A DNA stretch of 64,000 nt from Bacteroidota bacterium (GCA_963169645.1 CAUJCO010000007.1:77803-141802); one strand, 5' to 3'; counted from the stretch's first letter, positions 17,553-25,897 are shown. Program-made: numbers and translations. The notes: generated from the sequence alone by a model not told the origin.

Positions 17553-18644
17553 TTATTCTGCTAAAATATTGTTCATAATTTTTGTTTGATGTCGGATAGA
17601 TTCTTGGTGAATTGCCTCCATCATATCTTTAACAAAATCCTCTGTTAAGTCTTTTTTGGCTGCTTTTTTCACTCTATCTTGGATGATTTCGTCCCAACGA
17701 TTGGTTTGTAAAATAGTAATTCCGTTATCTCGTTTGAACTCACCTATTTTACGTGCAATGTCCATACGTTCACCCATGATTTCCAACATATAGTTGTCTA
17801 TTCTATCAATTTGAGCTCTTAGAGCGTCCAATTTATTTTCTGCATAATCATCTAATTTGCTGCTACGAACCACCAAAGAAGAAACGATTTCACCTAAACG
17901 CTCCGGTGTAACCTGTTGTGCGGCATCGCTCCAAGCATTATCCGGGTCGCGGTGAGATTCTATCATCAAACCATCAAAATCTAAGTCTAACGCTTTTTGT
18001 GATACAGAAGGAATCAATTCTCTAGAACCACAGATATGTGAAGGGTCAACGATGATAGGCATATTTGGATACAAACGACGCATTTCCACCGGCAATTCCC
18101 ACATTGGTTTATTTCTATATTTTGATTTCTCGTATGCAGAGAATCCACGATGAATAGCACCTAATTTAGTGATGCCTACTGCATTTAAGCGTTCCATACT
18201 GCCTAACCACAATTGCAAATCCGGATTAATTGGGTTTTTCACCAATACCGGAATATCCACACCGCGCAATGCATCCGCAATTTCTTGTACAGAAAACGGA
18301 TTCACAGTGGTGCGGGCACCAATCCAAAGAATATCTACACCGGCTTCTAATGATTCTTCCACGTGTTGTGCGGTAGCCACTTCTACGGTAGTTGGCTTGC
18401 CGATTTGTTTGCCGGCATTTACTAACCAAGTTAAGCCTTCTTTTCCGATACCTTCGAACATACCCGGACGTGTACGTGGTTTCCAAATTCCGGCTCTTAG
18501 CACATGAATTCCTTTGTCTGCTAAACGTTGGGCTGTTTCCAACATTTGTTCTTCTGTTTCGCAAGAACATGGACCTGAAATAATTATCGGTCTTTCAAAA
18601 TTAAAACCCCAATCTTTCAGAGGTACAATGTTTAAGTTGCTCAT
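17553..18644 (-). CDS. Bifunctional DAHP synthase / chorismate mutase
   Basis: 363 residues. Residues about 15-262 are a class I (KDO8PS-like, type I-beta) 3-deoxy-7-phosphoheptulonate synthase: SGPCSCETEEQ, RAGIWKPRTRPGMFEG, IGART, GAIHRGFS, PIIVDPSHICGS with metal and PEP/E4P ligands. Residues about 268-360 form an AroQ chorismate mutase helix bundle (LDALRAQIDRIDNYML, RMDIARKIGEFKR). It catalyses the first step of the shikimate pathway and the first step of the Phe/Tyr branch. The fused mutase usually also serves as the regulatory domain that senses prephenate. It is the last gene of the attenuated pheA operon. Confidence 0.93.
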   Translation of the reverse strand: MSNLNIVPLKDWGFNFERPIIISGPCSCETEEQMLETAQRLADKGIHVLRAGIWKPRTRPGMFEGIGKEGLTWLVNAGKQIGKPTTVEVATAQHVEESLEAGVDILWIGARTTVNPFSVQEIADALRGVDIPVLVKNPINPDLQLWLGSMERLNAVGITKLGAIHRGFSAYEKSKYRNKPMWELPVEMRRLYPNMPIIVDPSHICGSRELIPSVSQKALDLDFDGLMIESHRDPDNAWSDAAQQVTPERLGEIVSSLVVRSSKLDDYAENKLDALRAQIDRIDNYMLEIMGERMDIARKIGEFKRDNGITILQTNRWDEIIQDRVKKAAKKDLTEDFVKDMMEAIHQESIRHQTKIMNNILAE

Positions 18645-18718
18645 TCTATAAAGTTATTTATTAATTATTAATTGAATTTATTCTATGTTTTAAATTTGGA
18701 TAAACTTTACTGCTTAAA

Positions 18719-19015
18719 TTATTTAGGATATACACAAACGAAGTGTTCCACATTAGGTTTCGGTTCAAAATACGGATGAATAATAGTTCTCCATTGCTCA
18801 AATAAATCGGCTGTTCTAAAATCTACCGTATGGTTTTCCAAGGTTTCCCATTGTACCATCAATATAAATTTATTTTCCTGTTCCAAGCATTTTTGTAATT
18901 CATGTGTAATATAGCCTTTGGCTTGTGCAATAAATTGGGATGCTTTTACAAAATCTGCTTCAAATGTTGGCATTAATTCCGGTTTTACATATAACGTTGC
19001 TACTTCAAGAATCAT
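18719..19015 (-). CDS. Antibiotic biosynthesis monooxygenase (ABM) domain protein
   Basis: A 98-residue single ferredoxin-like ABM domain: the N-terminal strand ILEVATLYVKPE, FVKASQFIAQAKGYITHEL, and FILMVQWETLENHTVDFR with the conserved W-E-s-x-x-x-H-x-x-h-r pattern. Such proteins are dimeric quinol or anthrone oxygenases, or heme-related enzymes, without a cofactor. It sits inside the aromatic amino acid operon, 5 bp after tyrA and 74 bp before aroG; a role in quinone or phenol chemistry is possible but not shown. Confidence 0.8.
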   Translation of the reverse strand: MILEVATLYVKPELMPTFEADFVKASQFIAQAKGYITHELQKCLEQENKFILMVQWETLENHTVDFRTADLFEQWRTIIHPYFEPKPNVEHFVCVYPK

Positions 19016-19020
19016 GTTAA

Positions 19021-19863
19021 TTATTTTAAAATTTTACGTATTTCATTTGCTTCACGCATTAAATCTAACAACTCTTCATTTTTATTTTTATTGATTAAAT
19101 TTCTAAAATGATAGATTTTTTCTATATATGTATCCATTACTTCTAATAAGTAATGTTTGTTTTGTTGGAAAATAGGTGCCCACATTTCAGGTGAACTTTT
19201 CGCCAAGCGAACAGTGCTTTCAAAACCACCGCCGGCCATTTCCAAAATAGCAGCTTCATCTTTTTCTTTTTCTAAAACAGTAGCTGCTAATACAAACGAG
19301 CTGATATGTGAAATATGTGAAATATATGCTGCGTGCATATCATGTTGATGTGCATCCATATATTTCATTTTCATGCCTAATGTTTGGTATAATTTTTCAA
19401 CTAAAACTAAAGCATCAGCAGCACTCTTTTCTTTATCACAAATAATACAGATTTTATCTTTAAACAACCCTTGAATAGCGGCTTGTGGCCCGCTGTTTTC
19501 CGTTCCTGCCATAGGATGCGAAGCTACATATCTATTTCTGTTGGGATGGTCTTTAATGGCATCTATAATTATTCCTTTAGTAGAGCCCATATCCGTTACT
19601 ACTTGATGTGGTTTTATTCTATCTAAAATAAATTTCAATTCCTCAATCAATACATTTACAGGCACTGTTAACACCAATAAATCTGCATGTTCTAAGGCTT
19701 CTTCTTTGGTAATAATTTTATCTACTAAGCCTAATGACAATGCGGTTTCATTCGTTTTTGCACTTCTACCTACACCATATATTTCTGTACAGAATTCTGA
19801 TGCTCTCAAATCTTTTGCTACTGAGCCACCAATTAATCCAATACCGAAAATTGCTACTTTCAT
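19021..19863 (-). CDS. tyrA: Prephenate dehydrogenase
   Basis: 280 residues. The N-terminal Rossmann fold has GIGLIGGSVA (7-16), then DMGSTKG and SHPMAGTENSGP with the catalytic His of the TyrA family, and a helical dimerisation domain (ISHISHISSFVLAA, AGGGFESTVRLAKSSPEMWAPIF). It oxidatively decarboxylates prephenate to 4-hydroxyphenylpyruvate using NAD(P). No ACT or chorismate mutase domain is fused; the mutase is on the DAHP synthase of the same operon. The gene begins 2 bp after the aminotransferase stop, suggesting coupled translation. Confidence 0.95.
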   Translation of the reverse strand: MKVAIFGIGLIGGSVAKDLRASEFCTEIYGVGRSAKTNETALSLGLVDKIITKEEALEHADLLVLTVPVNVLIEELKFILDRIKPHQVVTDMGSTKGIIIDAIKDHPNRNRYVASHPMAGTENSGPQAAIQGLFKDKICIICDKEKSAADALVLVEKLYQTLGMKMKYMDAHQHDMHAAYISHISHISSFVLAATVLEKEKDEAAILEMAGGGFESTVRLAKSSPEMWAPIFQQNKHYLLEVMDTYIEKIYHFRNLINKNKNEELLDLMREANEIRKILK

Positions 19864-19865
19864 GT

Positions 19866-21044
19866 TTAATTTTTTGTATTTAATTTTTCTATACGTTGCA
19901 ATGCTTCTTTTAAATCAGCTTCCGGACTACACAATGAAATGCGGATAAAACGCTCACCATTGCTTCCAAAAATAAAACCCGGTGTAATAAACACATCTGC
20001 TTTGTGTAATATTTTTTCTGTTAATTCTTCCACATTTTGGTATGTATCCGGAATTTTTGCCCACAAAAACATCCCGATTTGTGTGCTGTCGTACACACAG
20101 TGTAATGCATCCATAATAGCGTACGCAAACTTTCTGCGTTTTTTATATTCTTCGTTTCTTTGGGCATGCCAATTTGCATCATTGGAAAGTGCAGCTATTG
20201 CCGCTTCTTGCACCGGCAAATACATTCCGGAATCTACATTGCTTTTTACTTTTAATACCGTATCAATATATTCTTTTGCTCCGGCAATTAAACCAACACG
20301 AGCACCGGCTAAATTGTGAGATTTACTCAACGAGTTCAATTCCAAACACACCTCATTAGCACCTGCAATTTGTAAAATAGAAACCGGCTTTCCTTCGTTT
20401 AAAACCAAACTATACGGATTATCATTTACAACAAGAATTTGGTATTTACGAGCTATCTCAATAATCGTTTTAAAAATAGTTTCGTTGCCACTTGCTCCGG
20501 TTGGCATATTCGGATAATTAATCCAAATTAATTTTGCAGCTTCTAATGTTTGTTCATCAATCGATGAAAAATCGGGTGCCCAATTGTTTTTCTCATCTAA
20601 TGCATAATGCACCGGTGTGGCACCTGCTAAGTAAGTTGCTGAAGTGTAGGTTGGATAGCCCGGATTGGGAACTAATACCACATCACCCGGATTTAAGAAT
20701 GCATTAGATATATGTGATATACCTTCTTTAGAACCCAACAACGGCAAGATTTCTGTTTCCGGATTTAAAGTAACTCCATACGTAGTATTATACCAATCAC
20801 TCATAGCTTTGCGCAATGCCGGAATACCGATATAACTTTGATATCCATGATTTTTTATATTGTCAGCAGCTGTTTTTAAGGCTTGTATGGTATTATCAGA
20901 TGGAGCTTGGTCCGGATTTCCGATACCTAAATTAATAATCGGTTTCCCTGCTGCACGTAATTGTACAATTTGTTTCAACTTCATACTAAAATAGTATTCA
21001 TTGATATGTTGTAATTTATTGGCTGCTTCAATTATCATTTTCAT
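19866..21044 (-). CDS. PLP-dependent class I/II aminotransferase, probably aromatic
   Basis: 392 residues, fold-type I aminotransferase: GIGNPDQAPS, NPGYPTY, NYPNMPTGA, NDNPYS and the Schiff-base Lys241 in SLSKSHNLAGARVG, with the phosphate-binding Arg (AGARVG). It resembles the DapL/AspC-like group found in Bacteroidota. Its place between pheA and tyrA implies that it transaminates phenylpyruvate and 4-hydroxyphenylpyruvate to Phe and Tyr; that assignment rests on context. The start may be Met1 or Met3. It lies 25 bp behind pheA. Confidence 0.88.
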   Translation of the reverse strand: MKMIIEAANKLQHINEYYFSMKLKQIVQLRAAGKPIINLGIGNPDQAPSDNTIQALKTAADNIKNHGYQSYIGIPALRKAMSDWYNTTYGVTLNPETEILPLLGSKEGISHISNAFLNPGDVVLVPNPGYPTYTSATYLAGATPVHYALDEKNNWAPDFSSIDEQTLEAAKLIWINYPNMPTGASGNETIFKTIIEIARKYQILVVNDNPYSLVLNEGKPVSILQIAGANEVCLELNSLSKSHNLAGARVGLIAGAKEYIDTVLKVKSNVDSGMYLPVQEAAIAALSNDANWHAQRNEEYKKRRKFAYAIMDALHCVYDSTQIGMFLWAKIPDTYQNVEELTEKILHKADVFITPGFIFGSNGERFIRISLCSPEADLKEALQRIEKLNTKN

Positions 21045-21069
21045 TTGTTCTTCTCTACTTAGTTTTAAA

Positions 21070-21906
21070 TTAGGATAATTTTATTCCTTGTTTGTATTCT
21101 CCTAAAATTTTTAATTCGGTTGTAAATGGTTCAATCATTTGAATCATTTTTCGATATACTGCAACATCATCAAATTCTAAATCTGCATACATATAATATT
21201 GCCACTCTTGCCCTATCACAGGTAAGGATTGAATTTTTGTAAGATTGATATTATGCTCTCCGATAATGGTTAAAACTTTTGCCAAACTGCCCGGTGTATG
21301 GTGTGCTCTAAAAGAGATAGATGCTTTATTGATGATATCCGGTTGATATTCGGAATGTAATGATTTAGACAAAATTAAAAAGCGTGTAAAATTGCGTTTA
21401 TTGTCGTGAATATCGGCAGCCAAAATATCTAAATTGTATAATTCTGCTGCACGTTTACTGGCAATTGCTGCTCTATTTTTTATGTTGTTTTGTCTTATTT
21501 CTTTTGCACTCAATGCTGTATCATGCGATTCAATTAATTGAATATTCGCATGTTTTTCAAAGAAAAGTTGGCATTGCAATAAAGCCATCGGATGTGTATG
21601 CACTTCAAAAATAGTATCTATAGTTTGATTCGGCAACGCCATTAAGTTCATTTCTATTCGCAAATACACTTCTCCGATAATGTGTAATTTAGAATTTCGG
21701 AGATGTGCGTAATTAGGTAATATAGAACCCGCTAATGTATTTTCAATTGCACAAACAGCATAGTCTGCACCATCTTTTTTCATTACATCAAATAACTTTG
21801 TAAATGAGGCACACTCCACAGTTTTTATATCTTTTCCAAAAAAATTAAGTGCAACAATCTCGTGGAAAGAAGCTTCAAATCCTTGTATAGCAATCTTTGG
21901 TTTCAT
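21070..21906 (-). CDS. pheA: Prephenate dehydratase with ACT domain
   Basis: The start is set at the ATG at 21906 (MKPKIAIQGFEASFHE), the normal N-terminus; the longer frame runs into the leader. The 278 residues comprise the dehydratase lobes (AIENTLAGSI, the NFTRFLIL motif with the catalytic Thr-Arg-Phe) to about residue 185 and a C-terminal ACT domain (HHTPGSLAKVLTIIGEHNINLTKI). The ACT loop that reads ESRP in many phenylalanine-inhibited enzymes is QSLP here, so inhibition may differ. It converts prephenate to phenylpyruvate. It is the first gene of the five-gene operon and is controlled by the attenuator upstream. Confidence 0.95.
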   Translation of the reverse strand: MKPKIAIQGFEASFHEIVALNFFGKDIKTVECASFTKLFDVMKKDGADYAVCAIENTLAGSILPNYAHLRNSKLHIIGEVYLRIEMNLMALPNQTIDTIFEVHTHPMALLQCQLFFEKHANIQLIESHDTALSAKEIRQNNIKNRAAIASKRAAELYNLDILAADIHDNKRNFTRFLILSKSLHSEYQPDIINKASISFRAHHTPGSLAKVLTIIGEHNINLTKIQSLPVIGQEWQYYMYADLEFDDVAVYRKMIQMIEPFTTELKILGEYKQGIKLS

Positions 21907-21927
21907 ATCTATTATATACATCTATTC

Positions 21928-21959
21928 AAAAAAAAAGTCTCGATACCAATCGAGACTTT
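21928..21959 (-). terminator. Attenuator terminator (3:4 hairpin) in the pheA leader
   Basis: On the minus strand AAAGTCTCGA, loop TTGGTA, TCGAGACTTT, then a T run. It lies between the leader peptide and pheA, with no gene ending before it in this orientation, so its only sensible role is premature termination of the leader RNA. Confidence 0.88.
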
Positions 21960-21993
21960 ATACTTTATATACATTACGGTAGTATTCGTCTCG
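21951..21993 (-). promoter_or_regulatory. Antiterminator (2:3 pairing) of the pheA attenuator
   Basis: CGAGAC (21993-21988) is complementary to GTCTCG (21956-21951), the 5' arm of the terminator, and ATACT (21985-21981) to AGTAT (21964-21960), giving an 11-bp two-part stem that excludes the terminator. A competing 1:2 pairing TCGTT/AACGA (22004-21991) lies over the last leader codons. The three pairings are mutually exclusive, as in classical attenuators. Confidence 0.82.
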
Positions 21994-21994
21994 T

Positions 21995-22039
21995 TTATGA
22001 ACGAAAAAAATAATAACCGTAAAAATATCCTTTAATCAT
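21995..22039 (-). CDS. Phe/Tyr leader peptide MIKGYFYGYYFFRS
   Basis: A 14-codon frame (ATG at 22039, TAA at 21997-21995) in which residues 5, 6, 7, 9, 10, 11 and 12 are Tyr or Phe, four Tyr and three Phe. A ribosome stalled on these codons for lack of charged tRNA-Tyr or tRNA-Phe would leave region 2 (CGAGAC, starting one base after the stop) free to form the antiterminator, whereas a ribosome that reaches the stop would cover it and let the terminator form. No Shine-Dalgarno is seen; a 7-base near-match to the -7 box (TAATTTG, 22050-22044) ends four bases before the ATG, so the message may be leaderless. Confidence 0.85.
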   Translation of the reverse strand: MIKGYFYGYYFFRS

Positions 22040-22179
22040 GTTACAAATTAAAAAAGAATTTGTTTAAAATACAACGATTTCAATATTAATTCATAGTTAA
22101 GGTAAAAAGTATCGCTCTTTTTTTTTGGAAATATGAATTCATCTTATAAAATTGCACTTCTTATTTTTTTTAGAAACGT

Positions 22180-23004
22180 ATGATACAAAAAGAATCGAAA
22201 TTATCTTATTGTGACACAAAATATCCGGTTATTTTGGTAAGTGGATTAGGTTTCCAAGATAGAAATCGATTGTTACATTATTGGGGAAATATTCCGGATT
22301 ATTTAAAACAACACGGCTGCGATGTATATACAGCAAAACAAGATGCTTTCATGTCTATTCCGGACAATGCCATCAAATTAAAATATCGGATATTAGATAT
22401 TTTAGAAAGCACTAAAAAGAAAAAAATAAATATTATTGGTCATTCCAAAGGCGGTTTAGAAGGTCGTTATTTAATCAGCCGACTAGGAATGGACGATCAT
22501 GTTTCCAGCCTTACCACCTTAGGCACACCTCATCAAGGAACGCACTTAGCAGATATTGTAGTGGGAAAATTACCTTTGCCAAAATTTGCCACGGCACGTT
22601 TGGTGAATTTATATGCAACCCTAATTGGCGATAAACGGCCGGATAGTTTACGCTCCGTGGTGCAGATGACGATAGACGGCATGAAACAATTTAACGATGA
22701 AGTGCCGGATTCTTCCAAAGTATATTATCAAAGTTATGCAAGCCATGTCAACAAAGAATATCCGAATATAATTTGGAAAACAATGGCATATATTATCAAA
22801 GAATACGAAGGAAAAAATGATGGAATGGTCGGCGTTGAATCCAGTAAATGGGGCAATTATCGTGGCATCATGCTTTCGAGTGATGCACCTTCTGTCAGCC
22901 ACGGCGACATGGTTGGATTGACGCAATTTTTTGGAAATACGAAATTTGATGCGAAAGCTTATATTGCTGATATTATCCACGATTTAAAAGAAATGAATCA
23001 TTAA
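22180..23004 (+). CDS. Triacylglycerol lipase/esterase-like alpha/beta hydrolase
   Basis: 274 residues resembling Pseudomonas/Burkholderia family I lipases and PGAP1-like esterases: the N-terminal YPVILVSGLGFQDR oxyanion region, YLKQHGCDVY, nucleophile elbow GHSKGG with Ser89, the diagnostic TTLGTPHQGTHLAD, and a late SHGDMVG that supplies His. The first oxyanion residue is Ser (VSG) where the family has His (VHG), a visible deviation. No signal peptide is present, so it is cytoplasmic unless exported by another route. It is transcribed divergently from the pheA leader; a weak -7 box (TAAAATTG, 22147) lies upstream. Confidence 0.8.
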   Translation: MIQKESKLSYCDTKYPVILVSGLGFQDRNRLLHYWGNIPDYLKQHGCDVYTAKQDAFMSIPDNAIKLKYRILDILESTKKKKINIIGHSKGGLEGRYLISRLGMDDHVSSLTTLGTPHQGTHLADIVVGKLPLPKFATARLVNLYATLIGDKRPDSLRSVVQMTIDGMKQFNDEVPDSSKVYYQSYASHVNKEYPNIIWKTMAYIIKEYEGKNDGMVGVESSKWGNYRGIMLSSDAPSVSHGDMVGLTQFFGNTKFDAKAYIADIIHDLKEMNH

Positions 23005-23059
23005 ATTGACAATCTTCGGAAATTGGCATTTTAATTGATAATTTTAAGAAAAAACTAAG

Positions 23060-23527
23060 ATGAAAAATTTATTATCTATACTATTGATATCTTTCGCTTC
23101 CGTTTCTATGGCACAAAACTACGATGTAAATGCATATCAATTTCATCAATCTATTTTAGAAGCACAAAAAAATATTGGCAAAGAAATGTTTGAGTTTAAC
23201 GAACGTGCAACAGAACTCAATCTTAAAATATTAAAATTTGAAATAAAAAGAAGTATTCAATTTATAGATAGCTTAAAAATATACAACAACGAAACAACCT
23301 ATTATAACGCTGCTAAAAATTTATTTGCTACGTACAATAATATTGCCAACAATGACCACACGAAACTATTAGAAATTATTGAAAACCCGGATTTAGAATT
23401 CAAAGATTTTAAAGCTCAGAAATTGGCTATATTTGAAACTATAAAAAAGAAAATGGCAAAAGTATATCCGGCATATAACGAAGCTCAATTGCAATTTTGC
23501 ACCAAATATAAACTGAAAATAGAATGA
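23060..23527 (+). CDS. Secreted helical protein, unknown function (paralogue A)
   Basis: 155 residues with a Sec signal (MKNLLSILLISFASVSMAQ) and a mature part that is almost entirely charged amphipathic helix. It aligns with the product of the next gene over most of its length: FHQSILEAQKNIGKEMFEF against NDKIIAEQTKIGEQIMAF, and NLFATYNNI...HTKLLEIIE against KLFKFYANI...YKEMLKLIE. The two genes overlap by four bases (ATGA), so their translation is coupled and a hetero-oligomer is conceivable. I do not recognise the family. Likely periplasmic. Confidence 0.75.
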   Translation: MKNLLSILLISFASVSMAQNYDVNAYQFHQSILEAQKNIGKEMFEFNERATELNLKILKFEIKRSIQFIDSLKIYNNETTYYNAAKNLFATYNNIANNDHTKLLEIIENPDLEFKDFKAQKLAIFETIKKKMAKVYPAYNEAQLQFCTKYKLKIE

Positions 23528-24024
23528 AAAATAGCATCCTCGTTTTACTAATCCTTTTTTCAGCAACTTCACTTTTTGCCAATTCGGACGAAGCTGTTGC
23601 CTACAACGATAAAATCATTGCAGAGCAAACAAAAATTGGTGAGCAAATCATGGCATTTTCCGGCACAGTAAATGAATTTTCGTTGCAATCGTTGCGTGAG
23701 CAAATAGATAAAAGTATCGCCGTTTTAAATAAAATGAAGCCTTACAAAGGCAATAAAAGCTTATTAAACAATGTTAAAAAATTATTCAAATTCTATGCAA
23801 ATATTACAGATGGTGAATACAAAGAAATGTTGAAACTTATTGAACATAGAAACAAATATACGGACGATGAATTGAAAACAAAGTTGGATAAATTAAGCGA
23901 AAAAATATCAAAACAAGAAAAACTCTTAGATGCTAATTTCCAACGAGCGCAAAAAGAATTTGCACTTGAATACGGTTTTACATTAACCACTAATCCATTG
24001 GAAGAAAAAATAAAAAAACAATAA
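23524..24024 (+). CDS. Secreted helical protein, unknown function (paralogue B)
   Basis: 166 residues with a Sec signal (MKNSILVLLILFSATSLFA) and a helical, Lys/Glu-rich mature domain homologous to the preceding gene product. The C-terminal segment (LDKLSEKISKQEKLLDANF) has heptad character. Start ATG overlaps the upstream stop. It converges with the methyltransferase gene at 24037 with 12 bp between the stops. Function unknown. Confidence 0.75.
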   Translation: MKNSILVLLILFSATSLFANSDEAVAYNDKIIAEQTKIGEQIMAFSGTVNEFSLQSLREQIDKSIAVLNKMKPYKGNKSLLNNVKKLFKFYANITDGEYKEMLKLIEHRNKYTDDELKTKLDKLSEKISKQEKLLDANFQRAQKEFALEYGFTLTTNPLEEKIKKQ

Positions 24025-24036
24025 AAAATATTCCAT

Positions 24037-24978
24037 TTATTTCTCTATAAAATAACAAACTCTTCTCAATTTCCCTTCAAAATCGAAAGGTGTAGTTTGT
24101 TTGGTGATATCTTTAACGGAAGTAGCATTTATTTTTTCGGCATCCATTTTAAAACCTCTATAATTTGTACTAAAAATAAGTTGACCAGTATCGGTTAACG
24201 CATTCATGCATTTATTAATGATATCTATATAATCGCGTTGAATATCCAACTCCGATTCCATGCGTTTACTATTTGAGAATGTCGGTGGGTCGAGGATAAT
24301 TAAATCATACGAATTGGGTTCCATTTTTTTCAAAAACTGCAATACATCTTCTTGTATAAATGTATGTTTTTTTTCATCGTATAGTTTATTGTATGAAAGG
24401 TTGCGTTTTGCCCAAGTTAAATACGTTCTAGACATGTCAACTGTAGTAATTGTTTGTGCATTTCCGGCAGCTGCATATACCGAAAAACTTCCGGTGTAAG
24501 CAAATAAATTCAAAACTTTTTTTCCGGTTGCAATTTCACGTACTTTTTGTCGTGTAAGGCGATGATCTAAAAACAATCCGGTATCTAAATAATCAGAAAG
24601 ATTGACAATAAAACTTAAGCCATTTTCTGGCACAATCATTTCTGATTTTGTTTGTTCTATTTTTTCATATTGTTGTTTACCTTTTTGTCTTTCTCGTAAT
24701 TTTAAATAAATTTTAGAGGTATCTACTTCCAATATTTCATGAATAATTTGGATAGAGGTATCAAGCCAATTTTTGTAATCTTCATCACTCAATTTATGTT
24801 TACTCTTATACTCTGACACATACACACAATCTTTGTAAACATCAATAATAAAAGGGAACTCAGGCAAATCTACATTATAGATACGATAGCAAACAACTTG
24901 TTGTTTGCGAGCAATTTTAGAAAGGTGTTTATACACTTTCCTCAATCTATTTTCAAATGCTGTGAATTTATCTTCCAT
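24037..24978 (-). CDS. rlmK: Stand-alone RlmK-like 23S rRNA methyltransferase
   Basis: 313 residues that correspond to the C-terminal half of E. coli RlmL/RlmK, the enzyme that makes m7G2069 in 23S rRNA. It starts directly at the equivalent FENRLRKVYKHLSKIARKQ segment, followed by LRERQKGKQQYEK, LDTGLFLDHR, SAM motif I LNLFAYTGSFSV (156-167), VDMSRTYL, and the catalytic-region motif DPPTFSNSKRM (230-240). The THUMP domain and the RlmL (m2G2445) half of the enterobacterial fusion are absent. The methylation product is inferred from homology. Confidence 0.82.
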   Translation of the reverse strand: MEDKFTAFENRLRKVYKHLSKIARKQQVVCYRIYNVDLPEFPFIIDVYKDCVYVSEYKSKHKLSDEDYKNWLDTSIQIIHEILEVDTSKIYLKLRERQKGKQQYEKIEQTKSEMIVPENGLSFIVNLSDYLDTGLFLDHRLTRQKVREIATGKKVLNLFAYTGSFSVYAAAGNAQTITTVDMSRTYLTWAKRNLSYNKLYDEKKHTFIQEDVLQFLKKMEPNSYDLIILDPPTFSNSKRMESELDIQRDYIDIINKCMNALTDTGQLIFSTNYRGFKMDAEKINATSVKDITKQTTPFDFEGKLRRVCYFIEK

Positions 24979-25132
24979 AGAATAATGTAGTAATGAAAAA
25001 ATATTGCATTAAAATAATTGTTTTAAAAATTCTATATAAAAGACAAATAAAATACTGAATTGAAGTACAAAGGAAAAAGAAAAAAAACTTTAAAATATTC
25101 AACTATATTTTGTTCAATATCACATTATTTAT

Positions 25133-25897
25133 TCAACCTTTCTTCTTCAAATTCTCTACAAACTGCGTAACAATGGAACGAACCGGCTGGCTCCACCATT
25201 GTTGCAGCATTGTTTTCATTTCAAAATCAGAAATAGATGAAATAGATTGCAATTGCGCTCGCTTCATTTGTTTTTTTGTAATACGCCAACTGGTTTGCTC
25301 GTATTTTAAATATTGTTTCATTTTTTGTTCGGCTACTTCTAATACTTTATCTGCCGGAACAACTTCATCCACTAATCCAATTTCTTTTGCATGTTCAGGT
25401 GTATATAGTTTTCCTTCTAATAAATATTGAAAGGCTCTTTTTCTTCCAATCCAAAAACTATAAATATCAAATACACCTCTTGGCACTACAATACCAATTG
25501 GAATTTCATTTAACCCAATTTTATAATTCCCTTCGGCCATTACTCTGTAATCGCAACCGATAGCTATAATGCATCCACCCGCCGGTGCATGTCCATTAAT
25601 TGAAGCAATCAATGGTTTATCAAACGAGACTAAATCGCAAACTAACTCCATAAAATTTCGCCAAAATTTTTCGAATTGTAATTCATCATACGAATACAAT
25701 TCCGGCAAATCTAATCCGGCAGAAAAGAAATTCTCTTTTCCATTTATAATGGCACCTTGTATACTGTCATCTTCCAATAAATTTTTTAAGGCTATACGTA
25801 ATTGTGCAACAAATTCATAATTCATCGGGTTGGCTTTCTCTCTATCCATCTGAATTATTCCGTAATTTTCTCTTTTTATTAAATGAATGTGCGACAT
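25133..25897 (-). CDS. Enoyl-CoA hydratase/isomerase family protein
   Basis: 254 residues of the crotonase fold. The oxyanion-hole pairs are FSAGLD (Ala60/Gly61) and NGHAPAGGC (101-109). Only one acidic catalytic candidate is visible, Glu131 in GLNEIPIG, where hydratases have two; this favours an isomerase of the delta3-delta2-enoyl-CoA type over a hydratase. It would take part in unsaturated fatty-acid oxidation. It stands alone with gaps of 150 bp on both sides. Confidence 0.82.
   Translation of the reverse strand: MSHIHLIKRENYGIIQMDREKANPMNYEFVAQLRIALKNLLEDDSIQGAIINGKENFFSAGLDLPELYSYDELQFEKFWRNFMELVCDLVSFDKPLIASINGHAPAGGCIIAIGCDYRVMAEGNYKIGLNEIPIGIVVPRGVFDIYSFWIGRKRAFQYLLEGKLYTPEHAKEIGLVDEVVPADKVLEVAEQKMKQYLKYEQTSWRITKKQMKRAQLQSISSISDFEMKTMLQQWWSQPVRSIVTQFVENLKKKG

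Noticed and set aside
18226-18570. 114-residue minus-strand frame within aroG
   Set aside because: It is a shadow frame of the DAHP synthase; composition (Arg/Asn/Cys-rich) is typical of an out-of-frame read.
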